Assembly: GCA_016209785.1 (NCBI GenBank)
Contig: JACQVM010000333.1
Location: 1 to 6,027 of the forward strand
From: Candidatus Melainabacteria bacterium
GTDB lineage: Bacteria; Cyanobacteriota; Vampirovibrionia; Obscuribacterales; Obscuribacteraceae
DNA length: 6,027 bases
Direction of reading: 5' to 3'
Of the stretch, positions 1 to 5,771 are shown piece after piece. The first letter of the stretch is position 1, and each line of letters opens with the position of its first letter. The position numbers and the translations under genes were made by a program. The notes beneath the pieces were generated by a model, which saw only the letters and a list, made by a program, of their open reading frames with translations, did no database searches and was not told where the DNA came from.

Positions 1-2
1 AG

Positions 3-65
3 CGCATGCCCGAATTCATGAACTATGGTTGCACCTTCAAAAAATTGAAGGAGGACAAACGGTAA
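3..65 (+). CDS. C-terminal tail of an unidentified protein (5' end outside window)
   Basis: An open frame enters from the left edge and ends at TAA 63-65. It gives about 20 residues containing RMPEFMNYGCTF and a lysine-rich, charged end, which is a plausible soluble-protein C-terminus. I cannot name the family. Support for it being real comes from its end: TAA overlaps a following ATG by one base (TAATG, 63-67), and a full Shine-Dalgarno sequence lies inside its last codons at 48-54. That is the usual layout of two translationally coupled genes. The other two forward frames here are alternatives: one has stops at 19-21 and 46-48, and the other stays open to 149. The call is therefore tentative. 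Confidence 0.4.
   Translation, partial: RMPEFMNYGCTFKKLKEDKR
48..54 (+). promoter_or_regulatory. Strong Shine-Dalgarno sequence ahead of ATG 65
   Basis: AAGGAGG is a near-complete match to the anti-Shine-Dalgarno sequence, with 10 nt to the ATG at 65-67. It is one of the best ribosome binding sites in the window, yet the frame it serves closes after 28 codons. That is why the region behind it deserves attention. Confidence 0.5.
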
Positions 66-295
66 TGCTTCCCTGCTTGAGAAAATATAATAGTTTTCTA
101 AGAGATAGAAAACAAAAAACTGCATCGAAGCAAACAATCCTGGGCAATTAAGTGGGGATATTACGCACATCATATGGGAGTCACCTCTCCACAGACATTC
201 GGGGGCGTTGTCTATGTGCTACCGTGGTATCCTGTTGCCTGGCTTTTATCGTTATCTTTGCAAGCTGCGTTTATCCAATAGGAAGTAGCTTTTGA
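65..295 (+). pseudogene. Possible small gene interrupted by an in-frame TAA, or two tiny ORFs
   Basis: From ATG 65 the frame runs 28 codons (basic, hydrophilic) to TAA 149-151. In the same frame it resumes at once with GTG 152 for 47 codons to TGA 293-295. The second part has arginines at its residues 5, 17 and 19 followed by a hydrophobic stretch (about 21-43), so it looks like a single membrane anchor, and it carries five cysteines. Both ends of the 65-295 frame are joined to neighbours: TAATG at 63-67, and TTGA at 292-295, where its stop overlaps the TTG start of the next gene. This suggests one coupled gene of about 76 codons broken by a nonsense change or sequence error. Two separate mini-ORFs, or no gene at all, remain possible. 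No family is recognised. Confidence 0.3.
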
Positions 296-843
296 GCGGT
301 CATGAACCTATCGCCCTTAATTTAAATCAACGCCGCCAAATAGTGTTTGCGGCTGCTGTTGGAATTGCTGGACTGTCTATCAGCTTGTTGTGTCTTGTGC
401 CATTGTTCATTCGCGATGTGGCCACTAAGAGCTTGTTTGCTGATCTCTTGCAGGAAAGTTTCTTCTTTGACATTGTTGGCTGGATTGGAGGCTGCTGGCT
501 CTTGTCTTGGGTCTCAGCTTTGTCCCAGTGGCGCAAGATGGCTCGACTTGGACAATGGCTGGGCATAGTCCTCCTTTGTTTAGATCAGGTAGTCCTGTTG
601 GCTGTGTGGAAAGCACTTTCACTATGCCACAACAACTCTATTGATGGTCTCTGGCTAGCGCCGGCCTTACTGCAAGCCTGCTTTCTAGGTTACTTCTTTG
701 GCTTTTTCACAATGCCAGCATTGACCCTTTCAGGCAATCGTACGTTGACAGGACTGGGAGCACTGGCAGTTCTTTTGCCCTGGCTGCTGGGAAGACAAGC
801 AATTATTCTAGGCACACAGTATCTTTGTGGCTATTATTTTTAG
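292..843 (+). CDS. Multi-pass membrane protein of unknown function
   Basis: The product is 183 residues and I recognise no family. It is dominated by hydrophobic segments at about residues 17-40, 57-77, 87-107, 120-142 and 152-173, so about five membrane helices are expected, with short basic loops (R14-R15, and R81 to R85) that could face the cytoplasm. No catalytic motif is visible. The start is taken as TTG 292: AGGAAG lies at a suitable distance upstream and no in-frame ATG is available near the beginning. GTG 343 is a poorer alternative. The TTG overlaps the TGA of the preceding frame (TTGA), suggesting translational coupling in a plus-strand operon. The TAG stop at 841-843 overlaps the TAA of the convergent minus-strand gene at 840-842. 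Confidence 0.75.
   Translation: MSGHEPIALNLNQRRQIVFAAAVGIAGLSISLLCLVPLFIRDVATKSLFADLLQESFFFDIVGWIGGCWLLSWVSALSQWRKMARLGQWLGIVLLCLDQVVLLAVWKALSLCHNNSIDGLWLAPALLQACFLGYFFGFFTMPALTLSGNRTLTGLGALAVLLPWLLGRQAIILGTQYLCGYYF
812..841 (+). terminator. Weak candidate intrinsic terminator for the plus-strand series
   Basis: GCACA (812-816) can pair with TGTGGC (826-831) as five base pairs with one bulged G, around a 9-nt loop. A T-rich run, TATTATTTTT, follows at 832-841. The stem is short and lies inside the last codons of the 183-residue membrane protein. No better terminator is visible at this convergent junction. Confidence 0.25.
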
Positions 844-2069
844 TTGCGGGATGCCACCAGCTCCTGTACACGGTTTTCCTCTAATGTAGCAATAGCAACC
901 ATGGCTTCATCGCTGTCCAGGGGAATCTTATCTTCTATGTCTAGTTCTAGGCCACGTCGCATTGCTAACAAGATTTCTTCGCCAGCTTCATCTTTTTTCC
1001 CTTGCTTCAAAAATACATCAACCTTGACCATCCGTGCTACAAGGCAATCATCATCAAATTCCAAGGCACGTTCGGATAAATTTAAGGCTGACGTTGCATC
1101 TCCGTCCGCGAAGGCCGAACAAGCACCAGCAGCCAACAGACCAGCCTTGAGCTTGCCATCTACTTCGGGAAACTCAGAACTTCTCAAAAAGGCAATTCTG
1201 GCAGACTTGTAGTTCCTGTGCTTGTAAGCAAGGACACCTTCTAGAAAGTAAGAGTAAATAGAACCAGGCTTGGTGCAACGTAATCTTTTTAGTTCTTGTG
1301 AGGCATGTCGACCAAGCCCAGCCTTGTCGTACAGCAGCGCCGCCTGGCAGGACAAACTTGCACTGTACCTACCAGAGGTCAATTCAAGAAGCACTCCATT
1401 CAATTTGGTGGCAACCTGAGGTCTTGATAGTCCACAAAACCACAAGCGTATGTTCTGGTTTTCCAGAAGATACAGGTAGACGAAAGCACCGGCAATGATT
1501 GTTAGGCACAGCAACAGTTGCTCACCCGGTGGTCCTGCAATTTGAGCTAATTGCCAACGTGGACCACCCAGCCCAACGGAGGCAATGATTGGCTCAACAA
1601 TTAAGTTGAGCCCACAAACAAACACTATAGTGTAACCAATAAGCGTGGACAAAAACGGGTGTGGACGAAACAGCAATGCCGGCAAAAGACACACAGCAAA
1701 CAAAAGTTGTGCTATCCAGCCAGCAAACAATACTGGAATTAAAAGTTTAGCCGAGCTCAGCCCTTCCGGAATTGCTTGATACCACATAAGACCATAAGAC
1801 CAGTTTCGACAATACCCACCAAACCACTCAGTTGCCACAATGGTCGTTCGCAAGTCAAGCAGTGTTAACAAAGGAAATACAAGAAAAAGGACAATGCGCC
1901 AAACAAAGGCCCTATCCTTATCGCTCAAGTTCTCCTTACACAGACGCTCACGCTCTCCCAAAAGCCGCCAAAGGGCATTTATCGCCACCAATACGGTCAT
2001 TGCCGTTACACACCACATATAAATGTTGTTCATAATTTGGTTGCCATACCAACTTGAAGGGCTTGTCAT
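840..2069 (-). CDS. Inactive M50-like membrane domain fused to TPR-like repeats
   Basis: The protein has 409 residues. Its N-terminal half is membrane-embedded, with hydrophobic stretches near 18-37, 56-71, 105-135, 139-165 and 184-202. Residues 223-376 look soluble and form about four helix-pair units in the TPR style; the clearest are 271-304 (Y..FLEGVLAY...NYKSA) and 308-341. Residues 52-170 align without gaps to residues 42-160 of the neighbouring M50-type protease, sharing DR, RIV, P66, VA, FGG (83-85), P101 and G103. At the HELGH position stands DLRTT (72-76), and the distal Asp is P170, so metal binding and proteolysis should be lost. I infer a pseudoprotease that binds partners through its TPR part. 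ATG 2069 has no evident Shine-Dalgarno sequence. ATG 2033 (residue 13) is an alternative start. Confidence 0.85.
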   Translation of the reverse strand: MTSPSSWYGNQIMNNIYMWCVTAMTVLVAINALWRLLGERERLCKENLSDKDRAFVWRIVLFLVFPLLTLLDLRTTIVATEWFGGYCRNWSYGLMWYQAIPEGLSSAKLLIPVLFAGWIAQLLFAVCLLPALLFRPHPFLSTLIGYTIVFVCGLNLIVEPIIASVGLGGPRWQLAQIAGPPGEQLLLCLTIIAGAFVYLYLLENQNIRLWFCGLSRPQVATKLNGVLLELTSGRYSASLSCQAALLYDKAGLGRHASQELKRLRCTKPGSIYSYFLEGVLAYKHRNYKSARIAFLRSSEFPEVDGKLKAGLLAAGACSAFADGDATSALNLSERALEFDDDCLVARMVKVDVFLKQGKKDEAGEEILLAMRRGLELDIEDKIPLDSDEAMVAIATLEENRVQELVASRN

Positions 2070-2129
2070 TATATAAGGGGATTCCGGGAGTAAGCCTGAG
2101 AGAAAATTATTTCTGCCAGCAATCTTAGG

Positions 2130-2756
2130 TTAACTATTCATATTGGTACGGCTGGCAAACCATTGCCGTGGTCGGGCCCCATACAGACACCAAAATACAA
2201 ACAAAGCCAATGCTGCGTGACAAACAGCAATGATGGAGACAATGAACGGCTCTGGCTGAGTGTATATAGCTACCCAGTCCCCATAAAGTCCTGTTAAGGA
2301 CAAAAGGCTATATACAATCGTTGTCCCCCCAACTGACCAGAAAAAAAGATAAACAAGAAGTGCCACTGCCGCCGGTGCTCTAGACTGCAAAGCCCCTACC
2401 AAGGCACCAAGTCCAATTATAATTTGCACAAGATTTCCAGCCAAATAACTCCACACAAGCTGTACTGGAGTAAACATACCTGTTGGTACAACATAACCCC
2501 ACACAAAAGCATAGTGAAATTCTTTTACTTGTCCGCCGAAAAGCTTAATAGCCACTACATGACCCAGCTCATGGAAGAACACCACCGCCGGTATAAGCCA
2601 GAAGATGACTATACGTTGCAACAAATACCGGTCATGGACTGTAAGCTCTTGATCCCAGAGGCTAGACCAATTCTTTTTAACCTCTAGCCCTGTTATCACC
2701 ATTAGTGGCAGGAATAAAAGGTTAATGAGATCAAGAGGTACCACTGGAAACTGCAT
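2130..2756 (-). CDS. Membrane zinc metalloprotease, M50 (site-2 protease) type
   Basis: This is a 208-residue protein with about five hydrophobic segments (near 5-22, 48-70, 98-123, 128-155 and 170-195). The zinc motif HELGH sits at residues 62-66 inside a membrane helix and is followed by FGG (73-75). AGN (106-108) resembles the conserved Asn region of M50 proteins. GD at 159-160 in GLYGDW supplies the likely third ligand, D160, 98 residues after H62. M50 proteases cut substrates within or next to the membrane, often releasing regulators. No PDZ or CBS domain is present, so this is a minimal form, and its substrate is unknown. It starts 9 nt after the receiver-like gene stops and lacks a clear Shine-Dalgarno sequence, so coupled translation is likely. 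A homologous inactive protein is encoded directly downstream. Confidence 0.85.
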   Translation of the reverse strand: MQFPVVPLDLINLLFLPLMVITGLEVKKNWSSLWDQELTVHDRYLLQRIVIFWLIPAVVFFHELGHVVAIKLFGGQVKEFHYAFVWGYVVPTGMFTPVQLVWSYLAGNLVQIIIGLGALVGALQSRAPAAVALLVYLFFWSVGGTTIVYSLLSLTGLYGDWVAIYTQPEPFIVSIIAVCHAALALFVFWCLYGARPRQWFASRTNMNS

Positions 2757-2765
2757 GCGACCAGT

Positions 2766-3194
2766 TTACGGCAAGGCCTCAGCTGTCAGCAACGGAGAAC
2801 AAGCCAGCGGGATAGCAGTCCTCTTCTCAGTAAAGGCTCTCAATGACTCTTTGAGCTTGCGATCCGTTGGTTTAACCAGTACAAGATCTGCCAATCCTGG
2901 CGGAATAGCTTCCGTCCCTGCCTCATTGAAAATAATCACAATGGGCAAATTTGGTCTTACGCGTCGTGCATCCACCACCACTGAAATCATGGACAACTTC
3001 ATTTTTTCCATGGACACCACTAGTGCCCCAAAACCTTGTTCTTGAATTAGTCCTGAAGCTATTTGGGGATTGCCCGTAGCTAGCACTGGATAGCCAAATC
3101 CTATCAACTTTTCAGTTAGCTTCCGTCTGGAATCTGGTTGGGCATCACAACAAATGAGCTGAGTAAGAGGATTCTCTGAGATTGATTCCAACAT
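2766..3194 (-). CDS. Degenerate receiver-domain (CheY-like) protein
   Basis: The product is 142 residues and is essentially a single receiver fold, with no DNA-binding or enzyme domain attached. Visible receiver landmarks are the first strand LICCDAQPDSR (13-23, with D17 as an acidic-pocket residue), GFGYPV (32-37), ALVVS (57-61), LPIVII (83-88) and LVLVKP (104-109), where K108-P109 matches the conserved Lys-Pro. The phospho-acceptor Asp position is S61 and the switch Thr/Ser position is F89, so normal Asp phosphorylation is unlikely. It is probably a pseudo-receiver used for protein contacts. The ATG at 3194 has GTGGGG upstream as a modest ribosome site. It heads the cassette with the M50 protease 9 nt downstream. 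The fold call is by eye and only moderately sure. Confidence 0.7.
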   Translation of the reverse strand: MLESISENPLTQLICCDAQPDSRRKLTEKLIGFGYPVLATGNPQIASGLIQEQGFGALVVSMEKMKLSMISVVVDARRVRPNLPIVIIFNEAGTEAIPPGLADLVLVKPTDRKLKESLRAFTEKRTAIPLACSPLLTAEALP

Positions 3195-3217
3195 ATTGAC
3201 CCCACAGCAGTGCTTTA

Positions 3218-3256
3218 AGTGTTGCCAAACACTACCTATGTCATTTTTCTATGACA
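3218..3256. repeat. Two tandem inverted repeats upstream of the receiver-like gene
   Basis: AGTGTT-GCCA-AACACT (3218-3233) and TGTCAT-TTTTCT-ATGACA (3239-3256) are two perfect 6-bp inverted repeats, 5 nt apart. They lie 24-62 nt before the ATG at 3194. Neither is followed by a T-run on the minus strand, so they do not look like terminators. Possible roles are operator sites or leader hairpins for the cassette. A shorter AGCA-C-TGCT symmetry lies just downstream on the minus strand, toward the gene. I see no convincing -35/-10 pair in the 3195-3377 gap. Confidence 0.4.
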
Positions 3257-3377
3257 GGCTGGACCCAGGTGTGCGTATACATTAGGCCCAAGTAATTTAA
3301 TCATAAATCTTGTTCCTAACAGCACCGTATTCAAAAACCAATAAGTTTGTACGGGGCTACCTATATAATCTGTTACT

Positions 3378-4169
3378 TTAGCGTCCAAACAGCTTCAGCA
3401 ATCCAATTGATAAAAAGTAAAGCCCTACTAGCGCTCCTAATACTAGCAGCATAGAAAAAGCAGTTGGGTCGGGAGTAATAATAGCTGCAATTACTGAGGC
3501 ACAAAAAATTGCATATTTCCATACCTTTAAGAGTTGGTTGGAGTTAACAAGCCCGGTAAAGGACAAAGCAAAGATTACAATTGGCAGTTGAAAGCTTAGT
3601 CCCATGTAGACAAGCACAGAGCTCACTAGAGAAATGTAAAAGTCCAGCCTCTGGTTAATGGGCGAGATGCCTTGTCCAAAGGAGCCAAAAAAATTCAGCA
3701 TCGGTGGCAATATAAAAAGATAAGCAAAAGCCGCTCCTGCTACAAACAACACTGGCCCACCAATAACAATAGGCATTAAGATTGCTCGTTCGTGTCGCCT
3801 TAACCCTGGCGCAACGAACTGGCTTGCTTCGAACAAGACATACGGGAATGCTAAAACCAACCCTGTATACAACGCAACCTTTAAGTACACTACAAGTGGC
3901 TCTTCCAGCGATAAAGCTTGAAAGGTAATATTCCCAGCAGGAGCTTCCAGAAAGACAACGACCTTCTTAGCTATAAATAACGCAAATAATACCGCAAGTG
4001 CCACAGCCACAAGGCAACGCAAAAGACGCGTACGTAGCTCATCTAAGTGCTCAACTACACTCATTACCTTATCGTCGTCAACATAACCTGTGCCGACTTG
4101 TACCCCGTCCACTTTGTCGGGTTGTGTTGAGCCATGACTAATATCTTGGTTGCTGCTTAGCTCTTCCAC
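3378..4169 (-). CDS. tatC: Sec-independent protein translocase subunit TatC
   Basis: TatC is the polytopic core of the twin-arginine translocase. It recognises RR signal peptides of folded proteins and assembles with TatA/TatB-type subunits, none of which are encoded here. The 263 residues show six hydrophobic segments and the family signatures: HLDELR at 41-46 (E44 equals the conserved early Glu), QFVAPGLRRHER at 117-128 (E127 equals the signal-peptide-binding Glu) and ITPDPT at 231-236. FQLP at 193-196 carries Gln where E. coli has Glu170. From memory, plastid and cyanobacterial TatC also use Gln there and end in a similar KLxGR. The start is GTG 4169, which gives an unusually long, acidic, hydrophilic N-terminus of about 38 residues. 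ATG at residue 36 is a shorter alternative. It lies 30 nt after the methyltransferase gene. Confidence 0.96.
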   Translation of the reverse strand: MEELSSNQDISHGSTQPDKVDGVQVGTGYVDDDKVMSVVEHLDELRTRLLRCLVAVALAVLFALFIAKKVVVFLEAPAGNITFQALSLEEPLVVYLKVALYTGLVLAFPYVLFEASQFVAPGLRRHERAILMPIVIGGPVLFVAGAAFAYLFILPPMLNFFGSFGQGISPINQRLDFYISLVSSVLVYMGLSFQLPIVIFALSFTGLVNSNQLLKVWKYAIFCASVIAAIITPDPTAFSMLLVLGALVGLYFLSIGLLKLFGR

Positions 4170-4199
4170 CTTGGGGGCTCTTGGTTAGGAAATTAATCC

Positions 4200-5000
4200 T
4201 TAGGTCTTATAAAACCTCTGTTGGACTGCACTAAATAAAATAACACCTGCAGCCACAGCCACATTGAGTGACTCACTCATTTTACTCATGGGAATAGACA
4301 CAACTTTATCTGCTTGGGACAAAAGCCCTGACGACAATCCTTGACCTTCATTGCCAAAAGCGAGAGCAGTTGGGACAGTTAAGTCCGTTTCCCAAAAAGG
4401 CGTTTTGCCTGTTGGATCACATGCTAACAAAACAAGATTATGCTCTTTTGTGGCAGCGCGAGCCTCCTCAGTAGAAATGTTAGCAACAATTGGAAGGCTA
4501 AAGACTGCCCCCGCAGAGGCCCTCACAGTCTTGGGGTTGTACGGATCCACAGTGCCTTTAGTGAGAATTATGCCAGTAGCGTCAGATGCAGCGGCTGTTC
4601 GAATTAGCACGCCTAAATTGCCAGGATCTTGTATGGCCTCAAGAACCACCACCAAAGGACTAGTGCCTACAAATACCTCATTTATTGAATGCTCAGGAAT
4701 CTCACCAATAGCCACAATGCCAACTGGCGTGTCAGTTGAAGCAAGTTCCTTAAACCTTCCATCCTCAATGACTGAAATAGACGTTAACTTATTCAGGTTG
4801 CAAGAGCCAAGTCCAGAGCTTAAGAAAGACTGACTAACAACGATATCCTTTACGTGCACGCCTTTGGCAAAGGCCTCGTTGATTAACTTAACTCCTTCAA
4901 TAAGGAATAAACCTGACTTCTCACGTTGAGCCCGCAGTTTTAAGGAACGAAGTTGACTGCATAGCTTATTGTGAGTTCCACTGATAGGAGTAATTTTCAT
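4200..5000 (-). CDS. SpoU/TrmH-family RNA 2'-O-ribose methyltransferase
   Basis: This SPOUT-class enzyme transfers methyl from S-adenosylmethionine to a ribose 2'-OH in rRNA or tRNA. The 266 residues have the usual two parts. The N-terminal substrate-binding domain carries FLIEGVKLINEA (32-43) and TDTPVGIVAI (89-98). The C-terminal knot has motif 1 (QDPGNLGVLIRTA, 124-136, with N128 and R134), motif 2 (FGNEGQGLS, 215-223) and motif 3 (IPM....SLNVAVAAGVILF, 236-256). The exact target nucleotide cannot be read from sequence, so I give no symbol. A SpoU enzyme (YsgA) also sits near infC-rpmI-rplT and pheS in Bacillus, which agrees with the position here, 41 nt after rplT. AGGGG lies just before the ATG at 5000 as a slightly close ribosome site. 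Confidence 0.93.
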   Translation of the reverse strand: MKITPISGTHNKLCSQLRSLKLRAQREKSGLFLIEGVKLINEAFAKGVHVKDIVVSQSFLSSGLGSCNLNKLTSISVIEDGRFKELASTDTPVGIVAIGEIPEHSINEVFVGTSPLVVVLEAIQDPGNLGVLIRTAAASDATGIILTKGTVDPYNPKTVRASAGAVFSLPIVANISTEEARAATKEHNLVLLACDPTGKTPFWETDLTVPTALAFGNEGQGLSSGLLSQADKVVSIPMSKMSESLNVAVAAGVILFSAVQQRFYKT

Positions 5001-5041
5001 TGTCCCCTATCGTAAGGCAACCATAGCTTAGCCATCAAGAT

Positions 5042-5401
5042 TTAAACAGCTAGCTTTTGTTGAGCCAATTTAGCTAATCTAGCAAACGCTTCTTGATCAT
5101 TGACGGCCAGATCAGCCAGCATCTTACGGTTAACCTGAACATTAGCCTTGCTCAGCGCATTTATGAAGCGGCTATAACTTAAGCCATTCAAGCGACAAGC
5201 AGCATTTATACGGGCAATCCATAGCGATCGAAAGTCCCGCTTACGCTTGCGACGATCTCGATAAGCATTTTTCCACGCCTGCATGAGCGCTTGATTAGCT
5301 GCAATAAACAATGTGGATTTTGAGCCACGGAATCCCTTGGCAAACTTAAGCACCTTCTTGTGGCGTGCCCTTAATACATTACCCCGTTTAACACGTGCCA
5401 T
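5042..5401 (-). CDS. rplT: 50S ribosomal protein L20
   Basis: L20 binds 23S rRNA early in large-subunit assembly and in several bacteria represses its own operon by binding the mRNA. The 119-residue length is standard. The N-terminus (MARVKRGNV, then [15 protein letters not shown]), the basic helix [16 protein letters not shown] (48-63) and the C-terminal domain [15 protein letters not shown]...NRKMLADLA fully match the family and look cyanobacteria-like. The start ATG at 5401 has an excellent AAGGAG 7 nt upstream. The gene lies 124 nt after rpmI, a wider gap than others in this cluster, and that spacer contains potential regulatory hairpins. Confidence 0.99.
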   Translation of the reverse strand: MARVKRGNVLRARHKKVLKFAKGFRGSKSTLFIAANQALMQAWKNAYRDRRKRKRDFRSLWIARINAACRLNGLSYSRFINALSKANVQVNRKMLADLAVNDQEAFARLAKLAQQKLAV

Positions 5402-5502
5402 CCTACTTCTCCTTGCTTTTCAAGTTAGTGTTGTCTTAATTGAGCATTTAGCCGCCATCGGGGAGGAGAGTCCCTTAGACAAGCATGTCCAAACATACCT
5501 TT

Positions 5503-5530
5503 GCTGACCTCTGGTGAGGTTAGCGCTAAC
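5503..5530 (-). promoter_or_regulatory. Overlapping alternative hairpins between rpmI and rplT
   Basis: Read on the minus strand, GCTAACCTC (5524-5516) pairs with GAGGTCAGC (5511-5503) around an ACCA loop, giving 9 positions with one A-C mismatch. A perfect 12-nt palindrome, GTTAGCGCTAAC (5530-5519), covers the rpmI stop codon and shares bases with the first stem, so only one can form at a time. No U-run follows either. This could be an RNA processing site, an attenuator-like switch or an L20 binding element. None of these is shown by the sequence alone. Confidence 0.35.
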
Positions 5531-5735
5531 GAAGATACTTTCTATAGGGGAACAGCTCCAGAAGCGATTTTTTTAACTCTGGTGCAACAGCAGCCCAACC
5601 ACGCAGGTTACGCTTTACCTTAGGCGCCATCCACTCGTTAATGTGCCGCTTTCCAGCTTGTTTGCGTAGAATTTTCCCTGTAGCAGTTATCTTAAAGCGC
5701 CTTGCAGCAGCCTTGTTGGTCTTCATTTTAGGCAT
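5526..5735 (-). CDS. rpmI: 50S ribosomal protein L35
   Basis: L35 is a small basic protein of the large subunit. The 69-residue product has the family pattern [15 protein letters not shown] at the start, [14 protein letters not shown] in the middle and FPYRKYLR at the end. It is a few residues longer than the common 64-66. The ATG at 5735 has GGAG 6 nt upstream. The gene sits 36 nt after infC, in the conserved infC-rpmI-rplT order, which supports both the call and cotranscription. Confidence 0.97.
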   Translation of the reverse strand: MPKMKTNKAAARRFKITATGKILRKQAGKRHINEWMAPKVKRNLRGWAAVAPELKKSLLELFPYRKYLR

Positions 5736-5771
5736 GATAGCTCCAGTAGTCTTGATTAGTTGGCTACTTTC

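Noticed and set aside
844..1212. Plus-strand open frame of 122 codons opposite the TPR region
   Set aside because: It is low-complexity and rich in Ser, Ala and Arg, with no ribosome site, and lies fully antisense to a well-supported gene. It is a shadow frame.
2070..2129. Hairpin AGAAA-ATTA-TTTCT in the gap between the protease and pseudoprotease genes
   Set aside because: Five A-T-rich pairs with no U-run, which is common by chance in sequence of this composition.
3301..3370. Possible intrinsic terminator after tatC on the minus strand
   Set aside because: AAAC/GTTT and CCGTA/TACGG pairings exist, but they are short, have large loops or lack a proper U-run. Not strong enough to annotate.
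4351..4833. Plus-strand open frame of 160 codons opposite the methyltransferase
   Set aside because: The minus-strand frame carries all three SPOUT motifs. The plus-strand product shows no family signature, so it is a shadow.
5425..5496. A 23-codon minus-strand ORF in the rpmI-rplT spacer, as a possible leader peptide
   Set aside because: Its ribosome site (AGAGG) is 11 nt away and poor, its composition gives no attenuation-type run of one amino acid, and such a short ORF is expected by chance.
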